A DNA stretch of 64,000 nt. Source: an uncultured Prevotellaceae bacterium. GTDB lineage: Bacteria; Bacteroidota; Bacteroidia; Bacteroidales; Bacteroidaceae. Below the pieces are notes generated by a model, which worked only from the letters and a program-made list of their open reading frames with translations, was not told the origin of the DNA and searched no databases. Of this stretch, positions 62,187 through 64,000 are shown piece after piece (position 1 is the stretch's first letter; the number at the start of each line of letters is the position of its first letter). The stretch is from contig CACXMM010000008.1 in NCBI GenBank assembly GCA_902768785.1, positions 22,815 through 86,814 on the forward strand. The letters run 5' to 3'. Position numbers and translations under genes: made by a program.

Positions 62187-63546
62187 GGGTAAGTGCTTTA
62201 TGTTGTAGTTTGAATTGACGCATATATCTGATCATGATGATCCATGTCACGATGAAAGCCACGGTGTCACTGGCGGGCAGGGCTGCCCACACACCGTCCA
62301 CTCCCATGATGGGTGGAAGAAGGACCAGCAGGGGTAACAGGAAAATCATCTGACGTGACAGGGAGAGGAAGATGCTGATCTTTGCCTTCCCGATGGATTG
62401 GAAGAAATTGGTGATGACAGCCTGTGATCCGATCAGTGGGAAGGCTATCATATTGAGTCGGATACCTTTCACCGACTGCTCAATCAGTTCTGTGTCGGTG
62501 GTGAACAAACGGGCACAAGGGTAGGGTATCAGTTCTCCCACCAGCCAGCCGACCACCATGATGCCTGTGGCATAGACCATAGACAGTTTCAAGACCTTGA
62601 GCATACGGTCGAACTGCATGGCACCGTAGTTGTATCCGGCAATGGGTTGCATGCCCTGGTTGATGCCCATGACGATCATGAAGAAGAGGAATCCGATGCG
62701 GTTGGCAATGCCATAGGCTCCTACGGCAAGGTCACCCCCATGTCTTACAAGTGCCGTATTGATGAAAATCACAATGATACATGAACAGGTGTTCATCGCC
62801 AATGGGGATATTCCAATCGCCAGGATGTTCTTGATGATGTTCCAGTCGAGCTTGTATATACCCCGTTGGAAATGCAGCAGCTCGTTGGGATTGGAGAACT
62901 GCTTGATCTGCCAGCATAGGGCTGTCATCTGCGAGAGGATGGTGGCGAGGGCGGCTCCCCGGATCCCCATGTCAAAGGTATAGATGAAGATGGGATCAAG
63001 GGCTGTGTTCAACACCACGGTGAAGATGGTGGCATACATGGCTTGCTTGGGCTTTGACGCTGCTCTCAGCAGGGCATTCATGCCAAAATAGAGATGCGTG
63101 AACACGTTGCCCAAAAGGATAACGACCATGTATTCATGGGCATAGGGCAGGGTGTTGTCGGATGCTCCGAAGAACCTGAGGATGGGGTCGAGGAAGATCA
63201 GACAGAGTGCTCCGAAGATGATACCCGTGATGATCTTCAGCACCACGGAGTTACCTAAGATGCGGAGGGCCATGGAGTAGTCTTTCTGTCCCAGCTTCAC
63301 CGACAGGTAGGTGGAGGCTCCCACGCCGATGCAGGCACCGATGGCGCCGCTCAAGTTCATGAACGGGAAAGTGATAGCCAGACCCGAAATAGCCATCGGT
63401 CCTACACCCTGACCGATGAAGATGGAGTCCACCATATTGTACAGGGAGGAAGCCACCATGGCCACAATAGCAGGGATGGCATACTGCATCAGCAGACCTC
63501 CCACGGGCTTCGTCCCCAATTCCAATGTCGCTTTTTTGTTGTCCAT
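62176..63546 (-). CDS. MATE-family efflux transporter
   Basis: A 456-residue inner-membrane protein with about twelve helices in two similar halves. The N-terminus ATLELGTKPVGGLLMQYAIPAIVAMVASSLYNMVDSIFIGQGVG is characteristic of the MATE group common in Bacteroidetes. It exports drugs or metabolites using a sodium or proton gradient. The start at 63546 (MDNKKATLEL) is chosen on homology. The -7 box ends only eight bases upstream, so the message may be almost leaderless. An ATG at 63666 is upstream of the promoter. Confidence 0.94.
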   Translation of the reverse strand: MDNKKATLELGTKPVGGLLMQYAIPAIVAMVASSLYNMVDSIFIGQGVGPMAISGLAITFPFMNLSGAIGACIGVGASTYLSVKLGQKDYSMALRILGNSVVLKIITGIIFGALCLIFLDPILRFFGASDNTLPYAHEYMVVILLGNVFTHLYFGMNALLRAASKPKQAMYATIFTVVLNTALDPIFIYTFDMGIRGAALATILSQMTALCWQIKQFSNPNELLHFQRGIYKLDWNIIKNILAIGISPLAMNTCSCIIVIFINTALVRHGGDLAVGAYGIANRIGFLFFMIVMGINQGMQPIAGYNYGAMQFDRMLKVLKLSMVYATGIMVVGWLVGELIPYPCARLFTTDTELIEQSVKGIRLNMIAFPLIGSQAVITNFFQSIGKAKISIFLSLSRQMIFLLPLLVLLPPIMGVDGVWAALPASDTVAFIVTWIIMIRYMRQFKLQHKALTHGQ

Positions 63547-63554
63547 ATCGAGTG

Positions 63555-63562
63555 CAAAGATA
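63555..63562 (-). promoter_or_regulatory. -7 box TATCTTTG of the MATE gene
   Basis: A perfect consensus with its last base at 63555, leaving only eight bases before the start codon. Confidence 0.7.
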
Positions 63563-63599
63563 CAATAAAAGGTTGTAACAAACGAGCGATTTGGGAGAA

Positions 63600-63731
63600 T
63601 TAACGCAATTCGAAACGAAATATCAGCAATCCCGTTCGCAAATGCAATCCTAACCCTGTGGCGCACCCTCTGATGGAAGCGTTGCGTCCATTGTGCTTTC
63701 TTTCCTGTCCCTGCACCTCGCTCTTCCTCAT
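63600..63731 (-). other. Possible 43-residue reading frame or untranslated RNA behind its own promoter
   Basis: A TACCTTTG box at 63799-63806 (minus) predicts a transcript from about 63792. The first good ATG, at 63731, has GGAGG 10-15 bases upstream and opens a 43-codon frame (MRKSEVQGQERKHNGRNASI..., ending LLIFRFELR) rich in Arg. I recognise no family, and the composition could equally be translated non-coding sequence. The rest of 63547-64000 holds only short repeats and AT-rich sequence. Confidence 0.3.
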
Positions 63732-63902
63732 CTCGTTGAATCCTCCGTTCTGATGTCTGCGCTCTGTACTGCTGCCCTTGCTGTCCTCTTTACTGGTGCA
63801 AAGGTACAACATTCAAAATACAGAATGTCGGTTATTGCACGTTCCTGCACGTTTTAGCATGTTATAGTCGGTTATTAGGGAATTCACCCTCACCCTGACA
63901 AA

Positions 63903-63940
63903 AACTTCCCAACTTCCCACTTCCCAACTTCCCACTTTGG
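63903..63940. repeat. Alternating 7/8-bp tandem repeats
   Basis: Units of AACTTCCC (8) and ACTTCCC (7) in the order 8, 8, 7, 8, 7, near the right edge of the window. Confidence 0.75.
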
Positions 63941-64000
63941 TTTTTGGACAAGGAAGGAGGAGATAAATATAGATAAATAGTTATATATTTATTTATATTT

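Overview
The window is chromosomal DNA from a member of the Bacteroidales, most likely Prevotella or a close relative. The evidence is a SusC/SusD pair, two type IX secretion genes (porQ, porE), ECF sigma factors with Bacteroidetes-type partners, and many promoters with the Bacteroidetes -7 box TAnnTTTG (usually TATCTTTG or TAACTTTG). Most genes have no strong Shine-Dalgarno sequence. I see no phage, IS element, CRISPR array or rRNA. The only RNA gene I can support is one tRNA-Ser(GGA).

Layout. 1-3.7 kb (-): SusD (cut by the window edge) and SusC. 3.9-6.3 kb (-): ADP-forming acyl-CoA synthetase followed by an internally deleted alcohol dehydrogenase remnant. 6.3-7.4 kb: a gene-free kilobase with a long inverted repeat and a 22-bp-phased palindrome element (copy A). 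7.4-10.4 kb (-): GH94 phosphorylase and thiol peroxidase bcp. 10.7-19.5 kb (+): a giant alpha-2-macroglobulin-like protein, a DUF1573 protein, meaB and ispH. 19.5-21.3 kb (-): cmk and porQ. 21.4-23.9 kb (+): tonB-like gene, polyprenyl synthetase and tatD as an overlapping operon. 24.0 kb (-): a 37-residue peptide gene. 24.3-29.6 kb (+): GH2 beta-galactosidase and GH51 arabinofuranosidase. 30-34.8 kb (+): lipoprotein, topB, porE. 34.8-37.7 kb (-): an ECF sigma factor with small membrane proteins, and an outer-membrane protein. 37.9-41.6 kb (+): TraB-like protein, an rRNA methyltransferase, thyA, folA. 41.6-44.5 kb (-): Lrp regulator and an ExbB/unknown/ExbD/ExbD operon. 44.7-45.6 kb: palindrome element copy B, a triplicated terminator and tRNA-Ser. 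45.8-50.4 kb (+): GH2 glucuronidase-like enzyme and S9 peptidase. 50.5-53.1 kb (+): lipoprotein, ECF sigma factor and an anti-sigma protein carrying a beta-barrel. 53.3-56.2 kb (+): lutABC lactate utilisation. 56.1-61.0 kb (-): a dTDP-3-amino-3,6-dideoxyhexose pathway (rmlB, FdtA-like, FemAB-like, DegT) with purT inside it. 61.1-63.5 kb (-): phosphoesterase, cytidylate-kinase-like protein, MATE transporter.

The genes describe a glycan-feeding anaerobe. SusCD imports oligosaccharides, periplasmic GH2/GH51 enzymes trim them, and GH94 phosphorolyses disaccharides in the cytoplasm. ExbBD/TonB energises import, and lactate and acyl-CoA enzymes handle end products.

The most unusual content is repetitive DNA that gene annotation would miss. 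(1) Two intergenic elements about 38 kb apart share one architecture: three modules all phased at exactly 22 bp. Two modules are arrays of 15-bp palindromes with 7-bp spacers; the third is three forward units followed by three inverted units. (2) At least twelve short tandem repeat arrays with 7-, 8- or 9-bp units lie mostly at gene borders, and four lie inside genes (GH94, LacZ, TatD, DegT), where they add repetitive peptide without breaking the frame. Neither repeat class is one I recognise as described for this group.
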